The position numbers were made by a program, and so were the translations under genes. From the NCBI GenBank assembly GCA_049607205.1, contig JBMYWH010000013.1, positions 1 through 61,528 on the forward strand: DNA of 61,528 nucleotides, read 5' to 3'. Position 1 is the first letter of the stretch. Every line of letters starts with the position of its first letter. Below the pieces are notes generated by a model, which was given only the letters and a program-made list of their open reading frames with translations, had not been told where the DNA came from and did no database searches. Shown one piece after another: positions 53,271-61,528 of this stretch. The DNA comes from JBELHR01 sp049607205. GTDB lineage: Bacteria > Bacteroidota > Bacteroidia > Flavobacteriales > Flavobacteriaceae.

Positions 53271-54134
53271 TTGAATTCAAGCTATATACATCAATTATTG
53301 ATTCTAAAATTTGATTCCTTTACTTGGATAGAGGGAAGTGTTTTAAAAGGAAGCAAAGGTCATATAGGCTTGAGTAGTCTACTTAGAACCTTCCTTAACT
53401 TTTTTATCTTCCCTAAGACCAATTCTCATAGAACCATACAAATTAACAAATCAAATTATTCCATAAAAACTGATCACTATGGAAAATTTCACTTGAAACT
53501 ATCTGAAAATAAAATTGATCAAATTTGCTACGAGAATTATACGCTAAACGAATCACAATTGGAGTCGCATACATTTGACTATTCAACCGAACGCCCCTTG
53601 GTTATCAGTGATATTGATGATACGCTGATTAAATCATTTTCAACAAATTTATGGAAGAGGCTCAAAACCTTATTCTTCGTAAAACCTAAGAAGAGAAAAG
53701 GGATTAATTATTCGCAAGACTTAATTGAATATTTGGATAATAAAGGAGCTCAATTTATTTTTCTCTCTCGTTCCGAAGAAAACCTACTACCCTTAATAAA
53801 GGGGATATTTTCATATCTTGGATATCCCAATGGCCTATTTTTCCTATCTCCTTGGAAGAGTTTTAGCAATGTTATTTCTAGGAAAAGTAAAAAACTACAT
53901 AAAGAGCATCATTTAGATTTCATAGTTTCAAATACGAGGTCAAAATTAATTTTGATTGGAGATGACACTCAAAAAGACGCTCAAATATACCTTGACCTTA
54001 AGGATAAATACCCCAGACGGATTAGCCATATATTTATTCATAGTATCAATCCTAAAAACAAATATATCCCTAGCCCACTTATTCATTATTTCAAGGAAGA
54101 TCAAGAGCCTAACTTTTCACAATTACAACTATGA
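53271..54134 (+). CDS. App1-like phosphatidate phosphatase (DUF2183)
   Basis: This 287-residue protein has a C-terminal App1/LNS2-type catalytic domain with the HAD-like motif VISDIDDTLIKS (Asp114 and Asp116) and FIFLSRSEENLLPL, and LILIGDDTQKDAQIYLDL. The first 105 residues form a beta-rich N-terminal region as in other members. The yeast relative dephosphorylates phosphatidic acid. The start is a TTG at 53271; no nearby ATG fits. It overlaps the diacylglycerol kinase gene by 4 bp, which supports a lipid role. Confidence 0.82.
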   Translation: MNSSYIHQLLILKFDSFTWIEGSVLKGSKGHIGLSSLLRTFLNFFIFPKTNSHRTIQINKSNYSIKTDHYGKFHLKLSENKIDQICYENYTLNESQLESHTFDYSTERPLVISDIDDTLIKSFSTNLWKRLKTLFFVKPKKRKGINYSQDLIEYLDNKGAQFIFLSRSEENLLPLIKGIFSYLGYPNGLFFLSPWKSFSNVISRKSKKLHKEHHLDFIVSNTRSKLILIGDDTQKDAQIYLDLKDKYPRRISHIFIHSINPKNKYIPSPLIHYFKEDQEPNFSQLQL

Positions 54135-55036
54135 AGACAACGCTACTACTAATAAACAATCCAATCTCGGGAGGGAATGATAAAACTGACATTCTAGAAC
54201 AAATAAGCAAAGAACTTGATAGCTTTGCTATTGCTTATAAAATATACAACACTTCTGGGAATCAAGATTTAGACAAGATTCAAGATCTTTTGGCTCAAAA
54301 AACTTATGCAAAAATTATGGTTCTAGGTGGAGACGGAACTGTACTTATGGCAGCTAGAGCAAATATGAAACACAATATACCTATTGGGATTATACCGCTT
54401 GGGTCTGCCAATGGATTGGCAACAGATTTAAAGATTGATCCTAAACCTTTAATTGCATTTAAAAATCATTTATGTAGTGAATATGTCGAACATATAGACC
54501 TTTTAAAGATTAATAAAGAGTTTTACGGTATTCATATAGGAGATGTTGGAATAAACGCCAATTTGGTGGAAAAATTCAGTCAGGATACCGGTAGGGGTAT
54601 GAAAACTTATGCTAAGTATTTCATGGAAGAATTAAATTCCCTAGATCACTTCAAAGTTGATATAATTACTCCTGATCAAAAATTAATTCAAGAGCCCGTA
54701 ATTATGACGGCTATTTGCAACTCTAACCGTTATGGTACTGGAGTCGTGCTTAATAATATTGGTAAAATTTCAGATGGAAAATTTGAAATTGTGATGCTCA
54801 GAGAAGTCACTCTATCGAGTTTAATAAAAGCCGGACTCTCAATTTTTGATTCAGATATACTCAATAATCAAAAGAAAGATGTACTTTCAGTAGAACACGC
54901 TGTTCTTAAATTTGATCGAGAGAGAACATTTCAAATGGATGGTGAAGTCTTAGGGAAGTTTTCTGAATTAGAAGTAGAAATAATTCCACGTGCAATTCCA
55001 TTAATAACAATCAAACCCAGTTCATCTGAACTATAA
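54131..55036 (+). CDS. Diacylglycerol/lipid kinase (YegS/DagK family)
   Basis: This 301-residue kinase has LLINNPISGGNDK at the N-terminus, the nucleotide-binding GGDGTVLMAAR at 66-76, IPLGSANGLATDL, and the C-terminal FQMDGEVLGKFSELEVEI. It phosphorylates diacylglycerol or a related lipid. It is translationally coupled to an App1-like phosphatase that would run the opposite reaction. Confidence 0.92.
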   Translation: MKTTLLLINNPISGGNDKTDILEQISKELDSFAIAYKIYNTSGNQDLDKIQDLLAQKTYAKIMVLGGDGTVLMAARANMKHNIPIGIIPLGSANGLATDLKIDPKPLIAFKNHLCSEYVEHIDLLKINKEFYGIHIGDVGINANLVEKFSQDTGRGMKTYAKYFMEELNSLDHFKVDIITPDQKLIQEPVIMTAICNSNRYGTGVVLNNIGKISDGKFEIVMLREVTLSSLIKAGLSIFDSDILNNQKKDVLSVEHAVLKFDRERTFQMDGEVLGKFSELEVEIIPRAIPLITIKPSSSEL

Positions 55037-55041
55037 TATTT

Positions 55042-55089
55042 GAAGAGATCTCAACAAATGTATAGTATACAATTTCTCAAGATCTCTTC
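55042..55089. repeat. Nested palindrome between convergent genes
   Basis: GAAGAGATCT (55042-55051) is complementary to AGATCTCTTC (55080-55089), and inside lies TGTATA-G-TATACA (55059-55071), extendable by AAA/TTT with one bulge. It sits between the diacylglycerol kinase stop (55036) and the KAS III stop (55099). There is no T-run, so it is not a standard terminator; it may end both transcripts or protect their 3' ends. Confidence 0.55.
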
Positions 55090-55098
55090 GCAGTTTAA

Positions 55099-56166
55099 TT
55101 AAAAACGATATACTACTGCATTAATATTCATTCCTGCTCCAACTGATGCCATCATAACCAAATCCCCTTTTTCAACTTTATGGTCTCCGTAGTTTGAAGA
55201 AATTACCATGTCCATTAATGTAGGAATAGTTGCTACAGAAGAATTACCCAACTCGTGTATATTCATAGGCATTACACCCTCTGGCATTGGAGTTTTGTAC
55301 AACCTAAAAAATCTTTTAACGATTGCCTCATCCATTTTTTCATTAGCTTGGTGAATAAAGATTTTTTTAAGATCCTTAATATCCTCTCCACTCTTATCAA
55401 AAGCTTCCTTCATAGCTGCTGGAACCTTAGTCAGGGCAAATTCATATATTTTTCTACCCTTCATCTTGATATATCCTTCGGTGAGATCACCAATTTTATT
55501 ACCACGCCCAGAATATAAATAATCAGCCTCCTCATTAGCGTAAGTTTGGGCAGCTGTCGCTATTATACCTGCATTTTTTTGTGAAGAATTCTTTTCTAAA
55601 ATACATGCTCCTGCTCCATCTGCAAAAATCATTGAATCACGATCCGACTCATCGATAACCCTTGATAAGGTTTCAGTTCCAATGACCAAGACTTTATTTG
55701 CCAAACCTGCTTTGATGAATGCATCTCCATGAATAACTCCTTGCAACCATCCAGGACAACCAAAAAGTAGGTCATAAGCTATGCAATTTGGATTAGAAAT
55801 CCCTAATTTTTGTTTCACACGAGAAGCTAAACTTGGAAGTATATCACCATTCGTACTTCCCTTTTTCAAATCTCCAAAATTGTGAGCTACAATGATATAG
55901 TCCAATTCCTCTTTATCCATAGAAGCTTTTTTCAAGGCATCTAAAGAGGCGTGAAATGCCAAGTCTGAAGCGCTCTGATCATCCTTTGCATATCTTCGAG
56001 CAAGAATTCCTGTGATGGAATGAAATTTTTCTACGATCACATTATTTTCCTGACCAAAAGCACTACCGTCTTCATTTAGAAATGCAGCACCTAAAAAATC
56101 TGAATTTGAAACTTCCACCTCAGGAATGCAACTTCCAAAACTAGATATATATGAATTTGTTAACAT
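55099..56166 (-). CDS. 3-oxoacyl-ACP synthase III-like protein (KAS III family)
   Basis: This 355-residue thiolase-fold enzyme has the catalytic triad of KAS III: Cys137 in DLLFGCPGW, His in IFIHQANEKMDEAI, and Asn in HELGNSSVATIP, with GDLVMMASVGAGMNINAVVYRF shortened to GAGMNINAVVYRF at the end. Family members condense acyl-CoA with malonyl-ACP to start fatty-acid synthesis or related pathways. It is longer than standard FabH (about 317-330) and stands alone without fab genes, so a specialised role (for example OleA-like or a secondary pathway) is possible. Confidence 0.85.
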   Translation of the reverse strand: MLTNSYISSFGSCIPEVEVSNSDFLGAAFLNEDGSAFGQENNVIVEKFHSITGILARRYAKDDQSASDLAFHASLDALKKASMDKEELDYIIVAHNFGDLKKGSTNGDILPSLASRVKQKLGISNPNCIAYDLLFGCPGWLQGVIHGDAFIKAGLANKVLVIGTETLSRVIDESDRDSMIFADGAGACILEKNSSQKNAGIIATAAQTYANEEADYLYSGRGNKIGDLTEGYIKMKGRKIYEFALTKVPAAMKEAFDKSGEDIKDLKKIFIHQANEKMDEAIVKRFFRLYKTPMPEGVMPMNIHELGNSSVATIPTLMDMVISSNYGDHKVEKGDLVMMASVGAGMNINAVVYRF

Positions 56167-56343
56167 GTTTATTTGTTTTGCCCCAATTTAAATTTAATTG
56201 TTAAATTTTATTAAAAAACACTCGAAATTTTACGATGCCCAAAGAACAAAAACCTAGCCTAAAAATAGATATGTTTTTTTTAGTATTTCTTTATGATATG
56301 GAATGGTTTTTGATGCATATTGCACAAACTAAACACTCGATAA

Positions 56344-57024
56344 ATGAAAAATGCCCCAATAAGCTTAGTACTTATTCTACTCTTGAGTTCTTGTGCCAGC
56401 TCCATTCATAAAGTTGGTCAAAAAACCATTTGGATCAACAGCAGTAAAACAGCTTGTTTTGAAGGTTCCCCTATGCAATGTTTACAAGTACAAGTCAGTG
56501 ACAAAATTCAAAAAGACGAGTGGCAAACTTTATTTGACCCCATAGAGAACTTCGATTTCGTTCCAGGATATTTTCATCAAATTCAAATTGAAGTAAGTAA
56601 ATTGGCCCCTACTCAACTTGAGGGAAATAGCTTTAGCTATAATTATATTAAAACCATACAACAGGTCCCTGATAGTTTACATCCATTAAATGGAGACTGG
56701 AAGCTTTATGCCGTTGAAGGAGTTCCTTTAACTGCAGACCATGACCAGATTCCATCAATAGGAATTGACATACCAAATACTCAAATTTCAGGAGTTGGAA
56801 CTTGTAATCGTATCAATGGACAAATTGCTTCATTCAATGACCACGAACTTAGCTTCGGACCATTGATGAGTACAAGAATGATGTGTCAGGATATGGTTCT
56901 AGAAATTGATCTTTTTATGAATCTTGAAAAAACACATCACTATGTGCTTGAGAACGGGCAATTGATTTTATTGGATGATAACAATAATCAATTACTCATA
57001 TTTGAAAGAGTCTATCCCGTTTAA
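56344..57024 (+). CDS. Lipoprotein with DUF4377 and META domains
   Basis: This 226-residue protein has a lipoprotein signal (MKNAPISLVLILLLSSC, Cys17). Residues about 25-110 match DUF4377 (SSKTACFEGSPMQCLQVQ, WQTLFDPIENFDFVPGYFHQ), and about 115-226 match a META/HslJ-like domain (LNGDWKLYAVEGVPL, GVGTCNRINGQIA, GPLMSTRMMCQDM). Both domains are common in Bacteroidota envelope lipoproteins of unknown role; HslJ is linked to heat shock and novobiocin tolerance in E. coli. The acyl-CoA ligase follows. Confidence 0.86.
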   Translation: MKNAPISLVLILLLSSCASSIHKVGQKTIWINSSKTACFEGSPMQCLQVQVSDKIQKDEWQTLFDPIENFDFVPGYFHQIQIEVSKLAPTQLEGNSFSYNYIKTIQQVPDSLHPLNGDWKLYAVEGVPLTADHDQIPSIGIDIPNTQISGVGTCNRINGQIASFNDHELSFGPLMSTRMMCQDMVLEIDLFMNLEKTHHYVLENGQLILLDDNNNQLLIFERVYPV

Positions 57025-57092
57025 AATAATCCCATTTCAATCGATTTCTTTTGATAAAAAATGCTATTTTGCATCTTGTCAAAAGTAAAAAT

Positions 57093-58856
<1,764 letters not shown>

Positions 58857-58857
58857 T

Positions 58858-58865
58858 TACTTTTG
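58858..58865 (+). promoter_or_regulatory. -7 promoter element for dnaX
   Basis: TACTTTTG, exact TAnnTTTG, begins 1 bp after the ligase stop and ends 26 bp before the dnaX ATG at 58892. No -33 partner seen. Confidence 0.4.
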
Positions 58866-58891
58866 TAACTCTTTAGATTTTTACCTACAGC

Positions 58892-59977
58892 ATGGAACCA
58901 TTTATAGTATCAGCCAGAAAATATCGCCCTAAGACTTTTGAAGAAGTCGTAGGACAAAGCGCCATTACAAGCACTTTAGAAAATGCGATCAAGAACAACC
59001 ATCTTGCTCAAGCTTTACTATTTACTGGGCCCCGTGGTGTAGGTAAAACTACTTGTGCTCGAATCCTTGCTAAGAAAATTAATCAAGCAGACCAGGCCAA
59101 CGAGGACGAGGATTTTGCCTTTAATATATTTGAGCTTGATGCCGCATCGAATAACTCAGTAGACGACATAAGATCATTAACCGATCAAGTAAGAATCCCA
59201 CCACAAACTGGTAAGTATAAAGTCTATATCATCGATGAGGTCCACATGTTGTCTTCAGCTGCTTTTAATGCTTTTCTGAAGACCTTAGAGGAACCACCTG
59301 CTCATGCTATTTTCATTCTTGCTACTACGGAAAAACATAAAATTATTCCTACGATTCTTTCTCGATGTCAGATTTACGACTTCAAAAGAATTACAGTACT
59401 TGATGCTAAAAATTACTTGCAAAAAATTGCCATAGATGAAGGAATCACCGCTGATGATGATGCCCTACATGTTATTGCTCAGAAAGCAGACGGTGCCATG
59501 CGTGATGCCCTATCAATTTTTGATAGAGTAGTTAGTTTTTCAGGTAAAAACCTTACCCGAGAGGCCGTATCTTCTAATTTGAACGTATTGGATTATGAGG
59601 CCTATTTTAAGGCAACAGACCTAGCTCTGACCAACAAGATTCCAGAGCTACTGCTTCATCTTGATGAAATCCTTCAAAAAGGTTTTGACCCGCACCATTT
59701 CATCATTGGTTTAGGTTCTCATTTTAGAGATTTATTAGTTGCAAAAGATCCTGTCACCATTGAACTTCTTCAAGTAGGTGATCGCACAAAAAAACAATAC
59801 TTAGAACAAGCTGCTCAGAGTGATTTAAACTTTTTGATGCAGGCCATCGATAAGGCTAATACTTGTGATTTAGATTTTAAATCAAGTAAAAACCAAAGAC
59901 TTTTGGTTGAATTATGCTTGATGCAAATTGCATCTCTGACTTTTGCTACCGAAAAAAAAAAAGTAGCAACTACATAA
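58892..59977 (+). CDS. dnaX: DNA polymerase III clamp-loader subunit DnaX, zero-frame (short, gamma-like) product
   Basis: This 361-residue frame holds the AAA+ ATPase core of the clamp loader: KYRPKTFEEVVGQ, Walker A TGPRGVGKTT (45-54), ELDAASNNSVDDIR, Walker B IIDEVHML (113-120), the sensor region LATTEKHKIIPTILSRCQ, then domain III. The usual four zinc-binding cysteines between the P-loop and ELDAASN are absent, as I recall for flavobacterial DnaX. The frame ends TEKKKVATT-stop right after an 11-A run at 59952-59962; the remaining DnaX sequence continues in the -1 frame. Unshifted reading would give a gamma-like protein without the tau C-terminal part. Confidence 0.93.
   Translation: MEPFIVSARKYRPKTFEEVVGQSAITSTLENAIKNNHLAQALLFTGPRGVGKTTCARILAKKINQADQANEDEDFAFNIFELDAASNNSVDDIRSLTDQVRIPPQTGKYKVYIIDEVHMLSSAAFNAFLKTLEEPPAHAIFILATTEKHKIIPTILSRCQIYDFKRITVLDAKNYLQKIAIDEGITADDDALHVIAQKADGAMRDALSIFDRVVSFSGKNLTREAVSSNLNVLDYEAYFKATDLALTNKIPELLLHLDEILQKGFDPHHFIIGLGSHFRDLLVAKDPVTIELLQVGDRTKKQYLEQAAQSDLNFLMQAIDKANTCDLDFKSSKNQRLLVELCLMQIASLTFATEKKKVATT
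59952..59962 (+). promoter_or_regulatory. Candidate frameshift/slippage site in dnaX (A11 tract)
   Basis: Eleven consecutive A residues lie in the zero frame as GAA AAA AAA AAA GTA. They contain the A AAA AAA slippery heptamer in the correct phase for a -1 ribosomal shift and are long enough for RNA polymerase slippage (one added A gives the same frame). A short GTAG-CAA-CTAC hairpin follows at once (59963-59973). A true genomic A12 read as A11 would also explain it. Confidence 0.6.
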
Positions 59978-60585
59978 TTCCTGCATCTTATTTTAATAAG
60001 AATGCTCCAATAGCTGCACAGAAAAACACCACTGCTCCGCCTTCATCAGGGAATACAAGCCCACAAAGAGCCGCAAAGCCTGGGGTTAAACGTCCCTCAA
60101 CATTACCAAAACTTGACCCGTCGAAACGACGAGTTTCTGCCTTTTCTTTAAAGAACTTAAGCCTTGATAAAAAGGAAGTCATTCTTGAGGAAGAACAAGA
60201 GGATTTGGCTTCCAAGCCTAAAACAGAGTTTACTAAAGAAGAATTCTTGAGTCACTGGAAGAAGTATATTTCAATCTTAAGAGAAGACGGTCAAAACTCA
60301 CTGGCCAGTGTAATGGATTCAAATCCACCTGAGCTCAAGGGTCTCAATATTCGTCTTATTCTCCCAAACAACCTTATGGATGAACAGATTCAAAGAGGAA
60401 AAATCGGAATTATGAGGTATTTGAGAACGGAATTGAACAATTTTTCCATCGATTTAATTACCGAAATAAAAGAGGAGGAAGTTAAAAAGAAATTCATCTA
60501 CACTCCAGAGGAAAAATATGCTCGTTTAAAGGAGTTAAACCCAGGTTTGGAAAAACTTAGACATAAGTTCAAATTAGATTTGTAA
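59962..60585 (+). CDS. dnaX: DnaX C-terminal (tau-specific) region, read in the -1 frame
   Basis: After a -1 shift at the A11 tract, reading continues as SSNYIIPASYFNKNAP, the usual flavobacterial DnaX continuation as I recall it, then a Pro/Ala/Gln/Lys-rich linker (about 20-80) and a C-terminal domain with FLSHWKKYISILREDGQNSL and NPGLEKLRHKFKLDL. It adds 207 residues to the 357 upstream, giving about 564 in total, a normal tau length. An independent start inside it (for example ATG 59914, upstream of the shift) would give a fragment without the ATPase and is unlikely. Confidence 0.8.
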   Translation, partial: SSNYIIPASYFNKNAPIAAQKNTTAPPSSGNTSPQRAAKPGVKRPSTLPKLDPSKRRVSAFSLKNLSLDKKEVILEEEQEDLASKPKTEFTKEEFLSHWKKYISILREDGQNSLASVMDSNPPELKGLNIRLILPNNLMDEQIQRGKIGIMRYLRTELNNFSIDLITEIKEEEVKKKFIYTPEEKYARLKELNPGLEKLRHKFKLDL

Positions 60586-60608
60586 TTTGAATTTTTTCCA
60601 TACATTTA
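60579..60608 (+). promoter_or_regulatory. Probable promoter abutting the universal stress protein ATG
   Basis: TTTG (60579-60582) and TACATTTA (60601-60608, last base mismatched) are 18 bp apart. The box ends 4 bp before the ATG at 60613, so the mRNA would be leaderless or nearly so. It overlaps the end of dnaX. Confidence 0.4.
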
Positions 60609-60612
60609 GTTC

Positions 60613-61458
60613 ATGCACAAGAAATTCAAGAAAATACTTACAGGTCTAGCCTTTTCGCCAAACTTTGAGGCCAACTTGTACGAATCCATACGCTTATCTA
60701 ATATGTTTGACAGTGAACTCATTTTAGTTCATGTTGGGGAAGAAACTAAGGATAAGAAATTAAAAATTAATAAAATTTTAGAAAAGGCTCCTGACCTTAG
60801 GAATAAACTATCTATCGTTTTTCAGTCTGGTGATCCTGTAGAGGTCATCTCAAGTAACTGTAAAAGTCTTGGAGTTGATTTACTTATTATCGGAGCTCAG
60901 TCTAGAGAGAATATATTTAAACATTATTTAGGATCCATTGCTCGAAAATTAACTCGTAAAGCGGGTTGTTCCGTATTGCTATTGATCAAACAATCCTTAG
61001 AAAGAGAAGCTTGTAAGCACATAGTGGTTAACGGTCTTAAAGATCCTAAAACTGAAGACACCATTGAAACGGCCTTCTACACTTCTAAAGGTCTAGGTTG
61101 TCAGAAAATAACCATTGTAGAGGAAATCAAAAACAAAGAAGTTTCTATGAAGGTTTCTGACGACAGGAGTTTAAGAAAAGTGAATATAGATAAACAACGT
61201 CTTACCACTAGAGAGACTCAGCGCGTCAAAGAGCTTGTCAATCACATTGAAGCAGATCTACGAAAGGAAGTTAAGGTAAAAACTCAGAGTATTTTTGGTA
61301 AAACAGGGTATTCAATCGGTCACTATGCCAAGGTCGTTCGTGCCGATTTATTGGTAATGAATGAACCCAAAAGAACGAATATACTTGATCGTATTTTTCC
61401 ACATGATTTGGAATACATACTCTCAGAGTTACCTACTAATGTTTTAATCGTAAGATAA
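60613..61458 (+). CDS. Universal stress protein with two Usp domains
   Basis: This 281-residue protein has two UspA-like domains in tandem. The first (about 1-135) begins FKKILTGLAFSPNFEANLYE and ends with the nucleotide-binding-type pattern LLIIGAQSRENIFKHYLGS..RKLTRKAGCSVLLL (glycines spaced G-x(8-10)-G); the second (about 140-281) ends DLLVMNEPKRTNILDRIFP..YILSELPTNVLIVR and looks more degenerate in the ATP loop. The next gene starts 1 bp after its stop, so they probably work together. Confidence 0.9.
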   Translation: MHKKFKKILTGLAFSPNFEANLYESIRLSNMFDSELILVHVGEETKDKKLKINKILEKAPDLRNKLSIVFQSGDPVEVISSNCKSLGVDLLIIGAQSRENIFKHYLGSIARKLTRKAGCSVLLLIKQSLEREACKHIVVNGLKDPKTEDTIETAFYTSKGLGCQKITIVEEIKNKEVSMKVSDDRSLRKVNIDKQRLTTRETQRVKELVNHIEADLRKEVKVKTQSIFGKTGYSIGHYAKVVRADLLVMNEPKRTNILDRIFPHDLEYILSELPTNVLIVR

Positions 61459-61459
61459 C

Positions 61460-61528
61460 ATGTCAAAGAAAACCAACTCAACTCAATCTTTTATTCAACA
61501 ACTACCCAACAATATATTTTCAGGTTTT
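61460..61528 (+). CDS. Start of a gene cut by the window edge, possibly a SulP-type anion transporter
   Basis: An ATG at 61460, 1 bp after the universal stress protein stop, opens a frame of 23 codons to the window end: MSKKTNSTQSFIQQLPNNIF, then SGF. The pattern LPNNIFSGF resembles the N-terminus of Bacteroidota SulP transporters just before the first membrane helix. Too short to be sure. Confidence 0.5.
   Translation, partial: MSKKTNSTQSFIQQLPNNIFSGF

Noticed and set aside
58892..60585. dnaX as a decayed pseudogene
   Set aside because: Both frames are otherwise intact and well conserved, and the gene is essential; the break falls exactly on an A11 run, so slippage or a read error is more likely.

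Overview
The window is a stretch of AT-rich chromosome from a member of the Bacteroidota, most likely class Flavobacteriia. The evidence is indirect but consistent. parE and parC lie in tandem. Many upstream regions carry the Bacteroidota -7 promoter element TAnnTTTG, and Shine-Dalgarno sequences are weak or absent. Lipoproteins have Bacteroidota-style signals, the ferredoxin / LuxC-like reductase / serC / serA block and the flavobacterial type of DnaX are present, and there are LytTR/LytS-type regulators and TonB-dependent uptake. Genes are packed tightly. I see no insertion sequence, prophage, CRISPR array, rRNA or tRNA, so this reads as ordinary core and near-core chromosome.

Layout. 1-4018 (minus strand): two small 44-codon ORFs, a Tyr/Gly-rich lipoprotein, a LytS-type kinase with its LytTR regulator, and a TolC-like protein cut by the left edge that carries an extra N-terminal substrate-binding domain. 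4173-4574: a small membrane protein. 4629-7923: cobalamin uptake, with a btuB-like receptor behind a cobalamin riboswitch and a divergent btuF-like lipoprotein. 7915-13517: topoisomerase IV (parC, parE) and ychF. 13638-19565: a glycan-scavenging group (MFS sugar transporter, GH92 mannosidase, CutC, Tat-exported glycosylasparaginase). 19655-23223: ferredoxin, divergent acyl-CoA reductase, serC, serA. 23284-27491: an overlapping five-gene operon (yggS, exonuclease/GIY-YIG fusion, voltage-gated-type cation channel, miaA, TIGR02757 protein). 27528-31243: guaB, then a possible extracytoplasmic flavin module (4-TM protein, FMN-binding protein, porin). 31373-39420: 5'-nucleotidase-type lipoprotein, HMG-CoA lyase, pyrD, pheT, recG. 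39493-46672: RsmB-type methyltransferase, an SDR epimerase/reductase, a convergent SAM methyltransferase, purL. 46745-51062: a four-gene MacAB-type efflux operon. 51198-55036: a DCC thiol protein, a ChaN-like haem protein, an outer-membrane barrel, and an App1-like phosphatase with a diacylglycerol kinase. 55099-61528: KAS III, a DUF4377/META lipoprotein, a long-chain acyl-CoA ligase, dnaX in two frames, a double universal stress protein, and the start of a probable transporter.

The most striking item is dnaX. Its reading frame ends just after an 11-adenine run, and the rest of a normal flavobacterial DnaX continues in the -1 frame. That is either programmed frameshifting or transcriptional slippage making two DnaX forms, or a homopolymer sequencing error. 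Other points worth a look are promoter/start-codon arrangements that predict leaderless mRNAs, intrinsic terminators placed directly against the next gene's start codon, an inverted repeat covering two convergent stop codons, and the FMN/porin module. I did not find a clearly new multi-gene defence or biosynthetic system.
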